This document shows, piece by piece, positions 16,792 to 25,727 of a stretch of 64,000 nt of DNA (its first letter is position 1; each line of letters begins with the position of its first letter). A program made the position numbers and the translations under genes. A model generated the notes under the pieces. That model was given only the letters and a program-made list of their open reading frames with translations. It made no database searches and had not been told where the DNA came from. This DNA comes from Deinococcus yavapaiensis KR-236. Lineage in GTDB: Bacteria > Deinococcota > Deinococci > Deinococcales > Deinococcaceae. The stretch covers positions 274,503-338,502 of the forward strand of contig NZ_QJSX01000004.1 of the NCBI RefSeq assembly GCF_003217515.1, read 5' to 3'.

Positions 16792-19065
16792 ATGCCCCGA
16801 GCGATTTCTCCCCTGCCAGCGCAAGCCACGTCCCTCGTCGGTCGAGAGCGTGAACTTGAGCAAGTCCACCAAATCCTGAATTGGCCCGACGTCACGCTCC
16901 TGACCCTCACGGGACCGGGCGGTGTCGGAAAGACGCGGCTCGCCCTCGAATTGGCGGGTCGCCTGCAAGACCGCTTTCCCGACGGAGTCGTGTTCGTACC
17001 GCTCGCGGCGTTGGAGCGCCCCGCCCAAGTGCTGCCCGCGATCGCCGAGGCGGTGAACCTGCACGAGGCGGGCCGTGATCTCGTCGAAGCGCTCGGAGAC
17101 GTTCTCGCGCCGCGTCAACTGTTGTTGGTGCTCGACAATTTCGAACACGTTCTCGCCGCCGCCCCCGACGTCTCTCGTTTGACGGCCGTAGCGCCGGGTC
17201 TCACGGTGCTCGCGACGAGCCGCGAGCGGCTCAAGCTGTACGGCGAACACGAGTTTCCGGTGTCTCCGCTCGGCTTGCCGAGCGCCGAGGACCCGGTCGG
17301 CGAGGCGGTTCGATTGTTCTTCGAACGCGCGCGCGCCGTACGGCCCGACTTCACGCTCACAGACGCGGTGCGGCCCGCCGTCGAAGAGTTGTGTCGCCGC
17401 CTCGACGGTCTGCCCTTGGCGATCGAGTTGGCGGCGGCGCGCATCCGAATGTGGAGCGTTCCCGCGTTGCTCGCCCGCATGGACCAGCGCTTGACGCTGC
17501 TGACCGAGGGGCCGAGCGATCTTCCGTCACGGCAGCGGACGCTCCGAGCGGCGATCGAGTGGAGTCACGCGCTTCTCGCCGAGGACGAACAGCGGCTGTT
17601 CGCTCGTCTGGGCGTGTTCGTCGGTGACTTCACCTTGGAGGCGGCGGAAGCGGTGGGGGGAGGCGACGTAAACGTCTTGTCCGCCCTCACGTCCCTGGTG
17701 GACAAAAGCCTCGTGCAAAGCGTGCACGACCCGCTCGAAAGCCGCTTCTTGCTGCTGGAGTCCCTGCGCGCCTTCGCGCTGGAGCGATTGGACGCCTCAG
17801 CGGACGCGCACCGTGTTCGCGCCGCGCACCGAGCTTTCTACCAAGCTCGGACGCGGGCGATCGACGCGACCTTGCGCGGCGATCACAGCGGCGGCGTGGC
17901 GCACGGCGTGGCGCGAGAGTTGCCGAACATCTTGGCGGCGCTCGCGTTCTCGACGCGAACGCGAGACGAAGCTGCCCTCGCCGACTTCGCCGAGCACTTG
18001 CCGTTCGTCTTGACGGCGCGCTTCGACGAATCTGCCGCGCCGTACGTGCGCGAGGCTTTGAACGCCGCCCCGGCGGGCAGTCAAGCGGTCGGATGGTGGC
18101 AGCACGCCCTCGCCTTCACGGCGTTTCGGCAAGGCGACGCGCTTCGCAGCGAGCAGTTGGCGAGAAAGTGCGTCGAGACGTTCGAAGCGATCGGGGAAGC
18201 GCGCGGCCTCGCGTACGGATTGCAAGCGCGCGGTTACGCTCGGTTCGCGACCGATCCGCTCGGCGCACGCGCCGACCTCGAGCGTTGCCTGGAGTGGGCG
18301 CGACCTCAGCGAGACGCGTTTTTGGTGGCGGTGTGCCTCAACGGACTGGGGCTGCTCGCCGGTTTCATGGGCGCGACGGCCGAGGCGCGCGCCGCGTTGC
18401 AAGAGTCCGCCGAGTGGTCGCGAACGGCGCACCACTCGCTGTGGGGCTGGGCCGTGCTGTGCCTCGCGCCCCTCGACTTGGCGGAGGGCGACGTGGCGGC
18501 GGCCCGCGCGAAATTGCACGACGTGCTCGATCTCGCTCGGCGCGTGGACGAACCCGTCTTGACGATGGGAGGCTTGTACGGTGCGGCGGCGATCGCGATG
18601 CTCGAAGGACGTGAGCGCGACGCCGCGTTTTTGTGGGGCGCGACGGACGCCATTCGCACGGCCCTCGGCATTCGGCCGAACGTCGAGCGCGAGATGTTCA
18701 TGCCGTGGCTGGCGTCCTTACCCGACTCCTCGAACGCGCCGCGTCTCGCCGACGCCGTGCAAGCCGGTCAGAATGCTTCCCTGGACGCCTTGCTGACCAC
18801 GCTGACGGCGGCGAACTTGCGCCCCGACATGCTCCTCGCTTCCGCCGACTCGGCTCCGAGCGAAGCGAGCGCTCATACCTTGACGCCGCGCGAACGGGAC
18901 GTGCTGCGGCTTTTGGCGGAAGGCTTGTCGAACAAGCAAATCGCGGCGAAGTTGGGCAGCGGCGTGTACACCGTGAACGACCAAGTGGCGGCGGTCTTCT
19001 CGAAGCTCGGGGTGCGCAACCGCGCGGCGGCCACGCGCTACGCGTTGCAGCACGGGCTCGCGTGA
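16792..19065 (+). CDS. NB-ARC/TPR regulator with LuxR-type C-terminal HTH
   Basis: The 757-residue protein has a P-loop at residues 41-48 (GPGGVGKT), a Walker B-like LLLVLDNFEHVL and the TSRERL sensor typical of NB-ARC/STAND ATPases. A long TPR-like helical array follows. The C-terminal HTH is of the LuxR/NarL type (LTPRERDVLRLLAEGLSNKQ, about 697-757). STAND regulators bind an inducer through the helical array, hydrolyse or bind ATP, and oligomerise on DNA. The ATG at 16792 gives a protein starting at MPRAISPLPA; an in-frame ATG at 16780 is possible. It is divergent from the cupin-BTAD operon and a plausible regulator of it. Confidence 0.85.
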   Translation: MPRAISPLPAQATSLVGRERELEQVHQILNWPDVTLLTLTGPGGVGKTRLALELAGRLQDRFPDGVVFVPLAALERPAQVLPAIAEAVNLHEAGRDLVEALGDVLAPRQLLLVLDNFEHVLAAAPDVSRLTAVAPGLTVLATSRERLKLYGEHEFPVSPLGLPSAEDPVGEAVRLFFERARAVRPDFTLTDAVRPAVEELCRRLDGLPLAIELAAARIRMWSVPALLARMDQRLTLLTEGPSDLPSRQRTLRAAIEWSHALLAEDEQRLFARLGVFVGDFTLEAAEAVGGGDVNVLSALTSLVDKSLVQSVHDPLESRFLLLESLRAFALERLDASADAHRVRAAHRAFYQARTRAIDATLRGDHSGGVAHGVARELPNILAALAFSTRTRDEAALADFAEHLPFVLTARFDESAAPYVREALNAAPAGSQAVGWWQHALAFTAFRQGDALRSEQLARKCVETFEAIGEARGLAYGLQARGYARFATDPLGARADLERCLEWARPQRDAFLVAVCLNGLGLLAGFMGATAEARAALQESAEWSRTAHHSLWGWAVLCLAPLDLAEGDVAAARAKLHDVLDLARRVDEPVLTMGGLYGAAAIAMLEGRERDAAFLWGATDAIRTALGIRPNVEREMFMPWLASLPDSSNAPRLADAVQAGQNASLDALLTTLTAANLRPDMLLASADSAPSEASAHTLTPRERDVLRLLAEGLSNKQIAAKLGSGVYTVNDQVAAVFSKLGVRNRAAATRYALQHGLA

Positions 19066-19118
19066 CGCACCCGGACGGCGCCCTCGCTTGACGAACCGCG
19101 CCCGGCGCGTCTTTACGG

Positions 19119-19124
19119 TACATT
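19119..19124 (+). promoter_or_regulatory. -10 element of the small membrane protein gene
   Basis: TACATT ends 7 nt before the ATG at 19132; a TTGACG lies too far upstream (about 25 bp) to be its regular -35. Confidence 0.5.
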
Positions 19125-19131
19125 AACGGCC

Positions 19132-19344
19132 ATGACCCGCCTCGTGAGTTCCGCCCTCGCCGTCTTGCTGATCGCCGCCTTCGGCTTGTTCGCGGTGTGG
19201 CTCGCGGGGCAGGTGCTGCAATTTCTCGGGGTACTCTTGACGAGCCTCGCCGTGGTGTTGGCGAGGCTCGCGTGGTTCTTGCTGCTGGCGGCGGTGCTGG
19301 GCGGACTCGCGTACTTCCTCGCGAGCGTGTACCGCAAAAGTTAG
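19132..19344 (+). CDS. Small two-helix membrane protein
   Basis: The 70-residue product is almost entirely hydrophobic, with two predicted membrane helices (about residues 5-37 and 42-65) and a short basic tail (YRKS). It has no recognisable family. The TACATT -10 just upstream supports a leaderless start. Its stop overlaps the stop of the convergent VWA gene by 3-4 bases (TTAG). The coding assignment rests on the promoter position, the clean hydrophobic pattern and GC-rich codon use. Confidence 0.6.
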   Translation: MTRLVSSALAVLLIAAFGLFAVWLAGQVLQFLGVLLTSLAVVLARLAWFLLLAAVLGGLAYFLASVYRKS

Positions 19345-21590
19345 CGCTTGACCGTGATGGGAGCGGAGAACAACGTCGGGTTGGGGCTGGCGGCTTCGGT
19401 GGAGTAGCGAAGTTCGTACTCGCCCGGCTCGTTGGGAACCGTGATTTGCACCGTGGCGCCTTCACGGGTGTAGGCGTAGTCGAGGTACGACCCGACGGGC
19501 GCGCCCTTCTTCACGATGGTGATGTAGTCGCCAGCGTTGCCGGGACCGGTCCAACGAACGCTGATCGTCTCGCCGACTTTGGCTTCCCTGGGACCGCTGA
19601 GGTTGTACGTCGCGCCTTTGAGCGTGATGGAGCGGCTTGCGAGGGTCGGATTGGGGCTGGCGGCCTCCGTGGAGTAGCGAAGCTCGTACTCGCCGGGTTC
19701 GACGGGCAGCTTGAGGCGAACGGGGTTGGCGTTGCGCGTGTAACCGTAGTCGAGGTAGCTTCCCACGGGTGCGCCCTTCTTCACGATGGTGATGTAGTCA
19801 CGCTCGTTGTTGGGGCCCGTCCAGCGCACATCGACCGTGCCGCCCGCCACCGCTTCGCTCGGAGCCTCCAAGGCGTACGACGAGCCTTTGAGCGTGATGG
19901 GACGGCTCGCGAGGATCGGGTTGGGACTGGACGCCTCGGTGGAGTAACGCAGTTCGTACTCGCCGGGTTCGACGGGCAGCTTGAGCTGGACGGGATTGGC
20001 GTTGCGCGTGTAGCCGTAGCTGAGGTAGCTTCCGGCGGGCGCGCCCTTCTTCACGATGGTGACGTAGTCGCGCGCGTTGTTCGGACCCGTCCAGCGCACG
20101 CTCACCGTGCCGCCCGCGAGCGCTTCGCTCGGCGCGTCGAGAGCGTACTCGGCGGCCTTGAGCGTGATGGCCTTGGACGCCATGGTCTTGTTGGAGTCGT
20201 CGCTGGAGTAGCGCAGTTCGTACTCGCCCGGCTCCGTCGGAAGGTTGAGCGTGACGGGGTTGGCCGAACGGGTGTACTGATACGAGAGGTAGCTGCCTTC
20301 GGGCGCGCCCTTCTTCACGATGGTGACGTAATCGCGCTCGTTGTTCGGTCCGGTCCAGCGCACGCTGACCGTGCCGCCCGCGAGCGCTTCGCTCGGTCCG
20401 TCCACGCTCGTGGTGACGCGCCGCGCCGTGAAAGGCACGCTTCGGCCGATCACGCGCTCGGTGCCGTCGGGGTTCTTGAGAACGTAACGCGCTTCGAGCT
20501 CACCTTCCACGTCGGGCAAGGTGAGTTCGACGTTGCCGCTCGCTCCTTTCGCGTACGTCCAATCGGAGTACACCGCGTCGGGGTCGCCTTTGCGCGTCAC
20601 GGTCACCCAGTTGCGGTCGCCCGCAGGCGCGCCGGAGAAGGCGACTTGCACCTTGCTGCCCGCCACGGGATTCGCCGGAGTCACCGTCACGTTGACGTTC
20701 GCGACCTTGCCGATCTCGAAGGTGAAGCGGTTGGCGGCGCCCGGCGCGACCGTGAGGCCCGAGAAGGACTGCGCGCCGTTCGCGGCGCTCGTGACGGTCG
20801 CCGTGTACGTTCCGGCGAGCAGCGAGCCCGTGTAGCCGTTCGTGCCGGCGGCGAGGTCCGTCTTGTTGCTCGCGTCGACGCTGCCCACGAACGAGACGGT
20901 CGCGCCGCTCGTGACGGGCCGCCCGTTCTCCGTGAGGTCGACGGTGACGGGCAAGCGCGTCTCGACCGGCTTGGCGACGTCTTGCGTGGCCCGTCCGAGC
21001 GCGGCGGCGAGCGCGGCGCTCGAGTCGACGTTCTCGAACTTGAGGCCCGAGAAGGCCCGTTGGGCGTTCGCGCCGAGGTCGATGCCAATCACGCGAATGT
21101 CCACTTCGATGCCGCGCGCCTTGAACGCTTCGAGGGCCGCTTGAAGGTTGCCGCCGCACGACTCCAACCCGTCCGTCACGAGGACGACGAGCTTGCGGCT
21201 CGCGTCTTGCGGGAAATCCGCCGCGGCTTGCGTCAGCGAGTACACAATGGGCGTCGCGCCGCGCGGACGCGTGGCCGTGACGGTGCTCGTGAGGGCGGCG
21301 CGGTCGAGGCCCCGCATCGGCAACACGAGCTTGCTGTCTTGGCAAGCGGAGGGATCGCCCGCCGAGGTGTTCGCGCCGTAGATGCGCAGACCGACGTTGA
21401 GATTGGCGCCTTCGGGCAGGCTCGACACGAAGTTTGTCAAGACGTCTTTGGCAGCGGCGATGCGCGTCGTGTCGGCGAACCGAGAGAACATGCTGCCCGA
21501 CGCGTCGAGGATGAGTTGCACGTTCGTCGTGGTGCTTTGTGCCGAGGCGAGGGTGGCCGTCAAAAACAAGGCGAGGGAAAGGGATCGCAT
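19341..21590 (-). CDS. Secreted VWA-domain protein with tandem 90-residue repeats
   Basis: The 749-residue product has a signal peptide (cleavage after about ASA, residue 17) and a von Willebrand factor A domain with a complete MIDAS. DASGS is at 29-33, a threonine lies in RGATPI, and VTDGLESC carries the last aspartate. A carboxypeptidase-regulatory-like beta domain follows, then one diverged and four near-identical repeats (residues 393-749). Each repeat contains a WTGPNN..DY.TIVKKGAP.GSYL core and ends with GEYELRYS. The repeats look like beta-sandwich modules for adhesion or surface presentation. GGAGGT sits upstream of the ATG. The protein probably functions at the cell surface; the ligand is unknown. 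Confidence 0.82.
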   Translation of the reverse strand: MRSLSLALFLTATLASAQSTTTNVQLILDASGSMFSRFADTTRIAAAKDVLTNFVSSLPEGANLNVGLRIYGANTSAGDPSACQDSKLVLPMRGLDRAALTSTVTATRPRGATPIVYSLTQAAADFPQDASRKLVVLVTDGLESCGGNLQAALEAFKARGIEVDIRVIGIDLGANAQRAFSGLKFENVDSSAALAAALGRATQDVAKPVETRLPVTVDLTENGRPVTSGATVSFVGSVDASNKTDLAAGTNGYTGSLLAGTYTATVTSAANGAQSFSGLTVAPGAANRFTFEIGKVANVNVTVTPANPVAGSKVQVAFSGAPAGDRNWVTVTRKGDPDAVYSDWTYAKGASGNVELTLPDVEGELEARYVLKNPDGTERVIGRSVPFTARRVTTSVDGPSEALAGGTVSVRWTGPNNERDYVTIVKKGAPEGSYLSYQYTRSANPVTLNLPTEPGEYELRYSSDDSNKTMASKAITLKAAEYALDAPSEALAGGTVSVRWTGPNNARDYVTIVKKGAPAGSYLSYGYTRNANPVQLKLPVEPGEYELRYSTEASSPNPILASRPITLKGSSYALEAPSEAVAGGTVDVRWTGPNNERDYITIVKKGAPVGSYLDYGYTRNANPVRLKLPVEPGEYELRYSTEAASPNPTLASRSITLKGATYNLSGPREAKVGETISVRWTGPGNAGDYITIVKKGAPVGSYLDYAYTREGATVQITVPNEPGEYELRYSTEAASPNPTLFSAPITVKR
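19344..20414 (-). repeat. Four tandem 87-90-codon repeats inside the VWA gene
   Basis: The units occupy approximately 20414-20154, 20153-19884, 19883-19614 and 19613-19344. Units two to four are each 90 codons and share long identical stretches, including the VKKGAP and EPGEYELRYS coding segments. Such identity suggests recent duplication or ongoing homogenisation. A fifth, more diverged unit precedes them at the protein level. Confidence 0.85.
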
Positions 21591-21644
21591 ACAAGAACCT
21601 CCAAAGGGCGGAATCGGCCTGAAATCGAAGAGTGGCGTGCCATC

Positions 21645-21672
21645 ATTGTGACCGTTCTCGCGAAGTTGGCAA
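21645..21672 (-). promoter_or_regulatory. Probable promoter of the VWA gene
   Basis: TTGCCA and CACAAT are separated by 16 bp on the minus strand, about 55 nt before the ATG at 21590, with GGAGGT in the leader. Confidence 0.4.
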
Positions 21673-21753
21673 GCGAGGGTGCGAGGAGAAATCGGGGCGC
21701 CTTCACGTGGCGGTCACGCGAAGTCAGCTTGCCTGACCGAGGATGATTCCACG

Positions 21754-22530
21754 ATGACTCGACTCGGTTCGCACTCCAAGACCTTCGTGCTCGGCGTCGG
21801 ACTCGCCGCCTCGGCGGCGTTCGCGCAAAGCCCGGCGGACACGCGCGTCGTGGACAAGGCCGCCGTCGCCGTCGCCCGTACCGTCGACGGCACCATCACG
21901 CCTTGTCCGGCAAGTTACACCAATTTCACGGCGGCCAAGGCGTGCGTGCGCGTTCCCTACTCGGCGGAACGAACGAAGATGTTGCTCAACCGCTCCGAAG
22001 CGACGCCGCTCGTGACCGCGTGGCGCTCTCAGCGCAATCCGATCTTCTCGTACAACTACGTGCGTCAAGGCGGCGCGGTCGTGGCCGTGATCGCCGGGCC
22101 CGCGCCGGGTGACGCCAAGGCGACGCTCTTGGTGCTCGACACCGTGCCGACGCGGGCGGAAGCGGACCTGCAACGCCGCGAAGACATTCGAATCACGCCG
22201 AAGGTCAGTCCGCCCGCCGCGCCCAACCGCGCGTCCGAAACCGTGAACGTTCCGCCGTTTCGCCGCTCGCTCGCCCTGGCGTCGCCGCACCTCAACGGCG
22301 AGGACGTGCGCTTGCTGCAAGAGCGCCTCATCGAGGTCGCGCGTATTCCGCGCGGCACGGGCGGCGACGGATGGTACGGTCCCGTCACGGCGGCGACCGT
22401 GAAGGCGTTTCAAGCCGCGAACGGCCTCAGGGTCACGGGCGTCGTGGATCAAGGCACGTGGAGCCGATTGTTCTCCGATCGTGCCCAGCCGTTCGAGGCG
22501 CGAAGCGTGGACACGTACCTGGGCCGTTGA
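21754..22530 (+). CDS. Secreted peptidoglycan-binding domain protein
   Basis: The 258-residue product has a signal peptide (FVLGVGLAASAAFA, cleaved near residue 24) and a central region without a known fold that contains a possible disulfide pair (CPASYTNFTAAKAC). A C-terminal peptidoglycan-binding-1 domain follows (HLNGEDVRLLQERLIE through GPVTAATVKAFQAANGL, about residues 175-240). The domain tethers proteins to murein. The ATG at 21754 has GAGG upstream; the open frame continues to 21679 without support. A terminator follows at 22603. Confidence 0.78.
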   Translation: MTRLGSHSKTFVLGVGLAASAAFAQSPADTRVVDKAAVAVARTVDGTITPCPASYTNFTAAKACVRVPYSAERTKMLLNRSEATPLVTAWRSQRNPIFSYNYVRQGGAVVAVIAGPAPGDAKATLLVLDTVPTRAEADLQRREDIRITPKVSPPAAPNRASETVNVPPFRRSLALASPHLNGEDVRLLQERLIEVARIPRGTGGDGWYGPVTAATVKAFQAANGLRVTGVVDQGTWSRLFSDRAQPFEARSVDTYLGR

Positions 22531-22602
22531 GCGCGCGCTCGTGCGAGCGGGAATGCTGCCCTAAGCGCCAAATCCGAGCATCAAGATCAAGTAAACTCCA
22601 TT

Positions 22603-22627
22603 CAAAGCGGCTCGCCCGCTTTGTTTT
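22603..22627 (+). terminator. Intrinsic terminator after the peptidoglycan-binding gene
   Basis: An 8-bp stem (CAAAGCGG with CCGCTTTG), a 5-nt loop and TTTT follow on the plus strand, about 75 nt after the stop. Confidence 0.7.
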
Positions 22628-22708
22628 GCTGTAAGAGCGAAGCGAAGCGGGCGCACGACTCGCACGACCGAACTTTCCGCCTCTCCCGCCGCGTTTCTTG
22701 GAGATCAT

Positions 22709-24229
22709 TTGAATTACTGGCGTTCCACCCTCAAACCCTTGTTGGACGAAGAAATCGGCACGATCTTCAAGCACGCGCCGATTCGGGTCACGCTCGCCTT
22801 TCCCAATCGCTACTCGGTCGGGATGGCGAGCCTCGGGTTCCAAGTCATCTACCGCATGTTCAATCAAGAGGAAGGCGTCGCGTGCGAACGCGCCTTCCTG
22901 CCCGAGGAGCCCGAAAGCTTCCGAGGCCACCTGCCGACCGTCGAAACGGGCCGTGACGCCGGAGACTGCGAGCTCTTCGCGATTTCCGTGTCCTTCGAGC
23001 TCGACCTCACGAACATCATCCGCACCCTCGACGTGGCGGGCCTCGCTCCCCTGCGCGAGGAACGTGACGACAGCGATCCCATCGTGATGATCGGCGGGCC
23101 GTTCACGTCCTCCAATCCGTACCCCCTGACGCCCTTCGCGGACATCATCGCGATCGGCGACGGCGAGCAACTCGTGCCCGTCATCGCCGAGGCGCTTCGC
23201 GAAGCCTCGTCGCGCGAGGACTTCTACGACCTCATCGACGGTGTGCCCGGCGTGTTTCTGCCCGCGCGTCACGTGCACGAGCCGAAGTGGGCGACGGCGC
23301 CTAAGGAACTGCTGCCCGCGTACAGCCAGATCGTCACGCCGCACTCGGAGCTGTCGAACATGTTTCTCGTGGAGGCGCAGCGCGGCTGCCCGCGTCCGTG
23401 CACCTTCTGCTTGGCGCGCACGATGTACGGCCCGAACCGCAACAATCAAGGTGACGAGCTGCTCGACAAGATCCCCGATTGGGCGACGAAGGTCGGCCTC
23501 GTCGGCGCGGCCCTCAGCGACTTTCCGCACACGAAGTACGTGGGCCGCAAGCTCACCGAGCGTGGCGTCAAGCTCGGCGTGTCGTCGATTCGCGCGGACA
23601 CGGTGGACACGGAACTCGCCGAGATCCTCAAGGCGGGCGGGCTGCGGACCTTCACGGTGGCGTCGGACGCGCCGTCGGAACGCCTGCGCCGCTGGCTGAA
23701 GAAGGGCATCACCACCGAGGACTTGCTGAAGACGGCGCACATCAGCCGCGACCTCGGCTTCTCGGGCCTCAAGGTGTACATGATGATCGGCCTCGGCCCC
23801 GAGAACGACGACGACATCACCGAGCTGATCGAGTTCACGAAGGAGCTCGCGAAGATCAACCGCATCGCCCTCGGCGTCTCGCCGTTCGTGCCCAAGCGGC
23901 ACACGCCGCACTTCGCCGATCCGTTCGCCGGGGTGCAGACGATCGAGAAGCGCCTCAAGCGCATCCAAAAGGAGTTGCGCACGACGGCCGAACTGCGAAA
24001 CGTCAGCGCCAAGTGGGCGTGGGTGGAGAGCATTGTCGCGCGTGGCGGCGCCGAGATCGGCATGGCGGCATACTCGATCTACAAGAACGAGAGCATCGCC
24101 ACGTGGAAGAAGGCGCTCGACGAGATCGGTTGGCACGACGAGTTCGAGTCGAACCAGGCCGTGATCGACCTTCCGCCCGGTCAGCTCATTCGCGGCGTCA
24201 GCAGCCACGCCGAAGGCCTCGCGGTGTAA
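22709..24229 (+). CDS. Radical SAM protein with B12-binding-like N-terminal domain
   Basis: The 506-residue product has an N-terminal cobalamin-binding-like domain (TLAFPNRYSVGMASLGFQ; IVMIGGPFTSSNPYPLTPFA). The radical SAM core follows, with its 4Fe-4S cluster cysteines at C227, C231 and C234 in RGCPRPCTFC. The spacing C-x3-C-x2-C is canonical. Members of this kind methylate or thiolate RNA and small molecules; the substrate here is not deducible. The start is a TTG preceded by TTGGAG, and homology begins immediately with NYWRSTLKPLL. It is a single-gene unit followed by a strong hairpin. Confidence 0.82.
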   Translation: MNYWRSTLKPLLDEEIGTIFKHAPIRVTLAFPNRYSVGMASLGFQVIYRMFNQEEGVACERAFLPEEPESFRGHLPTVETGRDAGDCELFAISVSFELDLTNIIRTLDVAGLAPLREERDDSDPIVMIGGPFTSSNPYPLTPFADIIAIGDGEQLVPVIAEALREASSREDFYDLIDGVPGVFLPARHVHEPKWATAPKELLPAYSQIVTPHSELSNMFLVEAQRGCPRPCTFCLARTMYGPNRNNQGDELLDKIPDWATKVGLVGAALSDFPHTKYVGRKLTERGVKLGVSSIRADTVDTELAEILKAGGLRTFTVASDAPSERLRRWLKKGITTEDLLKTAHISRDLGFSGLKVYMMIGLGPENDDDITELIEFTKELAKINRIALGVSPFVPKRHTPHFADPFAGVQTIEKRLKRIQKELRTTAELRNVSAKWAWVESIVARGGAEIGMAAYSIYKNESIATWKKALDEIGWHDEFESNQAVIDLPPGQLIRGVSSHAEGLAV

Positions 24230-24244
24230 CCACTCGACGAGATT

Positions 24245-24283
24245 CGAAGAGGGGCGCCGACTTCATGCCGGCGCCCCTCTTCG
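24245..24283. terminator. Bidirectional terminator hairpin
   Basis: A perfect 15-bp stem with a 9-nt loop lies between the convergent radical SAM gene and the DUF1801-like gene. The plus strand continues CGCTTTCG. Confidence 0.75.
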
Positions 24284-24308
24284 CGCTTTCGACGCTTCAG
24301 CGCCGTCC

Positions 24309-24749
24309 TCACCCCACCGCTTTTCTCACGAGCAAGGCGACCGCCGCTTCGACGTCGACCGTCCACTCGGTCAGCGCGAAGGCGGTAGGCCACAAGGCTC
24401 CGTCATCGAGCTTCGCCTCGTCGCTGAAGCCCAGCGTCGCGTACCGCGTCTTGAATTTGTGCGCGCTTTGAAAGAAGCAGACGACCTTGCCGTCCTTGGC
24501 GTACGCGGGCATTCCGTACCAAAGTTTCGGCGACAAGGTGGGCGCGCTCGCCTTGATCAGCGCGTGCAGGCGCTCGGCCATGGCGCGGTCGGAGGGCGTC
24601 ATCTCGGCGATCTTCGCGAGCACGTCGCTTTCCGCGTCTGCCTTGGCCGAGCGGGCGCCGCGGCGGCCTTCGGCTTTCTGCTCGGCGGCGCGCTCCTTCA
24701 TCGCCGCCCGCTCTTCGTCCGTGAATACCTGAGGTGTTCGTTCACTCAT
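24309..24749 (-). CDS. DUF1801-like (YdhG/iron chaperone type) protein
   Basis: The 146-residue product has a charged helical N terminus rich in Glu, Arg and Ala (about residues 1-50). A C-terminal fold with LSPKLWYGMPAYAKDGKVVC and a later LTEWTVDVEAAVALLV follows, as in DUF1801/YdhG proteins related to frataxin-like iron chaperones. The ATG at 24749 is preceded by GGGAGGAAG. An upstream VOC gene on the same strand ends 35 bp away, so the genes may be co-transcribed. The molecular role is unproven. Confidence 0.7.
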   Translation of the reverse strand: MSERTPQVFTDEERAAMKERAAEQKAEGRRGARSAKADAESDVLAKIAEMTPSDRAMAERLHALIKASAPTLSPKLWYGMPAYAKDGKVVCFFQSAHKFKTRYATLGFSDEAKLDDGALWPTAFALTEWTVDVEAAVALLVRKAVG

Positions 24750-24783
24750 GAGACTTCCTCCCGTGGGCATCGAGGTCGGCAGG

Positions 24784-25218
24784 TCAAGTTGCCGACGGCC
24801 GAGCGACGCCGCGCCGCTCTTGAACGCGAATCAAGTTTCCGGCGGGATCGCGAACGGCGCAGTCGCGAACGCCGTAAGGCTGCTCGGTCGGTTCCTGAAC
24901 GATCTCGGCGTTCCTGCTCTGCAAGCGCTCGAACGTGCCGTCGAGGTCGGCCGTGGCCAAGACGAGGGCCGCGTAAGTGCCTTTGGCCATCATCTCCGCG
25001 ATGACGCGGCGCTCGTCGTCGGTCACGCCGGGTGTCGCCGCGGGCGGGTACAACACGATGGACGTGTGAGGCTGATCGGCGGGACCGACCGTGATCCAGT
25101 GCAATCCGCCGTATTCGACGTCGCCCCTCACCTCGAAGCCGAGGGTGTCACGGTAAAACGCCAGGGAGTCGGCCGGATCGTCGTGCGGCAGGAACGTCTG
25201 ATGAATCGTGAGGTCCAC
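24784..25218 (-). CDS. VOC (glyoxalase/bleomycin-resistance) family protein
   Basis: The 144-residue protein shows the paired beta-alpha-beta-beta-beta units of the vicinal oxygen chelate superfamily (DSLAFYRDTLGFEVRGDV and GVRDCAVRDPAGNLIRVQ). The C-terminal RDPAGNLI strand with a preceding aspartate is typical. The substrate (glyoxal adduct, antibiotic or aromatic diol) cannot be fixed. The GTG at 25218 is chosen because a TAGAGT -10 ends 7 nt upstream; another GTG at 25227 is in frame but overlaps that -10. It lies directly downstream of an AraC-type regulator on the same strand. Confidence 0.78.
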   Translation of the reverse strand: MDLTIHQTFLPHDDPADSLAFYRDTLGFEVRGDVEYGGLHWITVGPADQPHTSIVLYPPAATPGVTDDERRVIAEMMAKGTYAALVLATADLDGTFERLQSRNAEIVQEPTEQPYGVRDCAVRDPAGNLIRVQERRGVARPSAT

Positions 25219-25225
25219 GGAATTC

Positions 25226-25231
25226 ACTCTA
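25226..25231 (-). promoter_or_regulatory. -10 element of leaderless VOC gene
   Basis: TAGAGT overlaps the stop codon of the AraC-type gene and ends 7 nt before the GTG at 25218. Confidence 0.5.
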
Positions 25232-25678
25232 AGCGTCTTCGGGAGTCGGCGCTTCTCGATTCCTGATCGGTCGGATCACCTGCTTCGCCAAGCACGGCGG
25301 CATGCCCGCCGTCGCGCGGTCCGCGCGCGCTCGGTACACGCTGGGCGGAACGCCGACGAGTTCCGTGAAGCGGGTGCTGAACGTGCCCAGCGAAGAGCAC
25401 CCCACCGCGAAGCAGACTTCGGTGACGCTGAGGTCGCCGCGTTGCAACAGCGCCATCGCGCGCTCGATGCGCCGCGTCATGAGGTAAGCGTACGGCGACT
25501 CGCCGTAGGCACGTTTGAATTGACGGCTGAGGTGCCCGCCCGACATGTTCACGCTGCGGGCGAGGGCTTCGACGTCCAGCGGACGATCGTACTCCCGGTC
25601 GATTCGGTCCCGAACGCGGCGCAGCCGAGCGAGATCGCGAAGGTGCGACGAGCCGAGCTCTTTGGTCACGGCTGCCAT
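25229..25678 (-). CDS. AraC-family HTH regulator
   Basis: The 149-residue product consists mostly of the double helix-turn-helix AraC domain (LDVEALARSVNMSGGHLSRQ, then LSVTEVCFAVGCSSLGTFST and the GVPPSVYR end motif). No ligand-binding domain is attached, which gives a MarA/SoxS-like minimal architecture. The ATG at 25678 overlaps a GACAAT -10, and GTG at 25669 is 7 nt after it, so the true start may be the GTG (three residues shorter). The VOC gene directly downstream is a likely target or partner. Confidence 0.82.
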   Translation of the reverse strand: MAAVTKELGSSHLRDLARLRRVRDRIDREYDRPLDVEALARSVNMSGGHLSRQFKRAYGESPYAYLMTRRIERAMALLQRGDLSVTEVCFAVGCSSLGTFSTRFTELVGVPPSVYRARADRATAGMPPCLAKQVIRPIRNREAPTPEDA

Positions 25679-25727
25679 TGTCGCACTTGCCGGTCACCCG
25701 CGAAGCCGTTCGGGATGGAACGTACCG

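Noticed and set aside
19344..20414. Possible CRISPR-like array in the regularly spaced repeats
   Set aside because: The period is 270 bp in a continuous reading frame; these are protein-domain repeats, and no cas genes are present.
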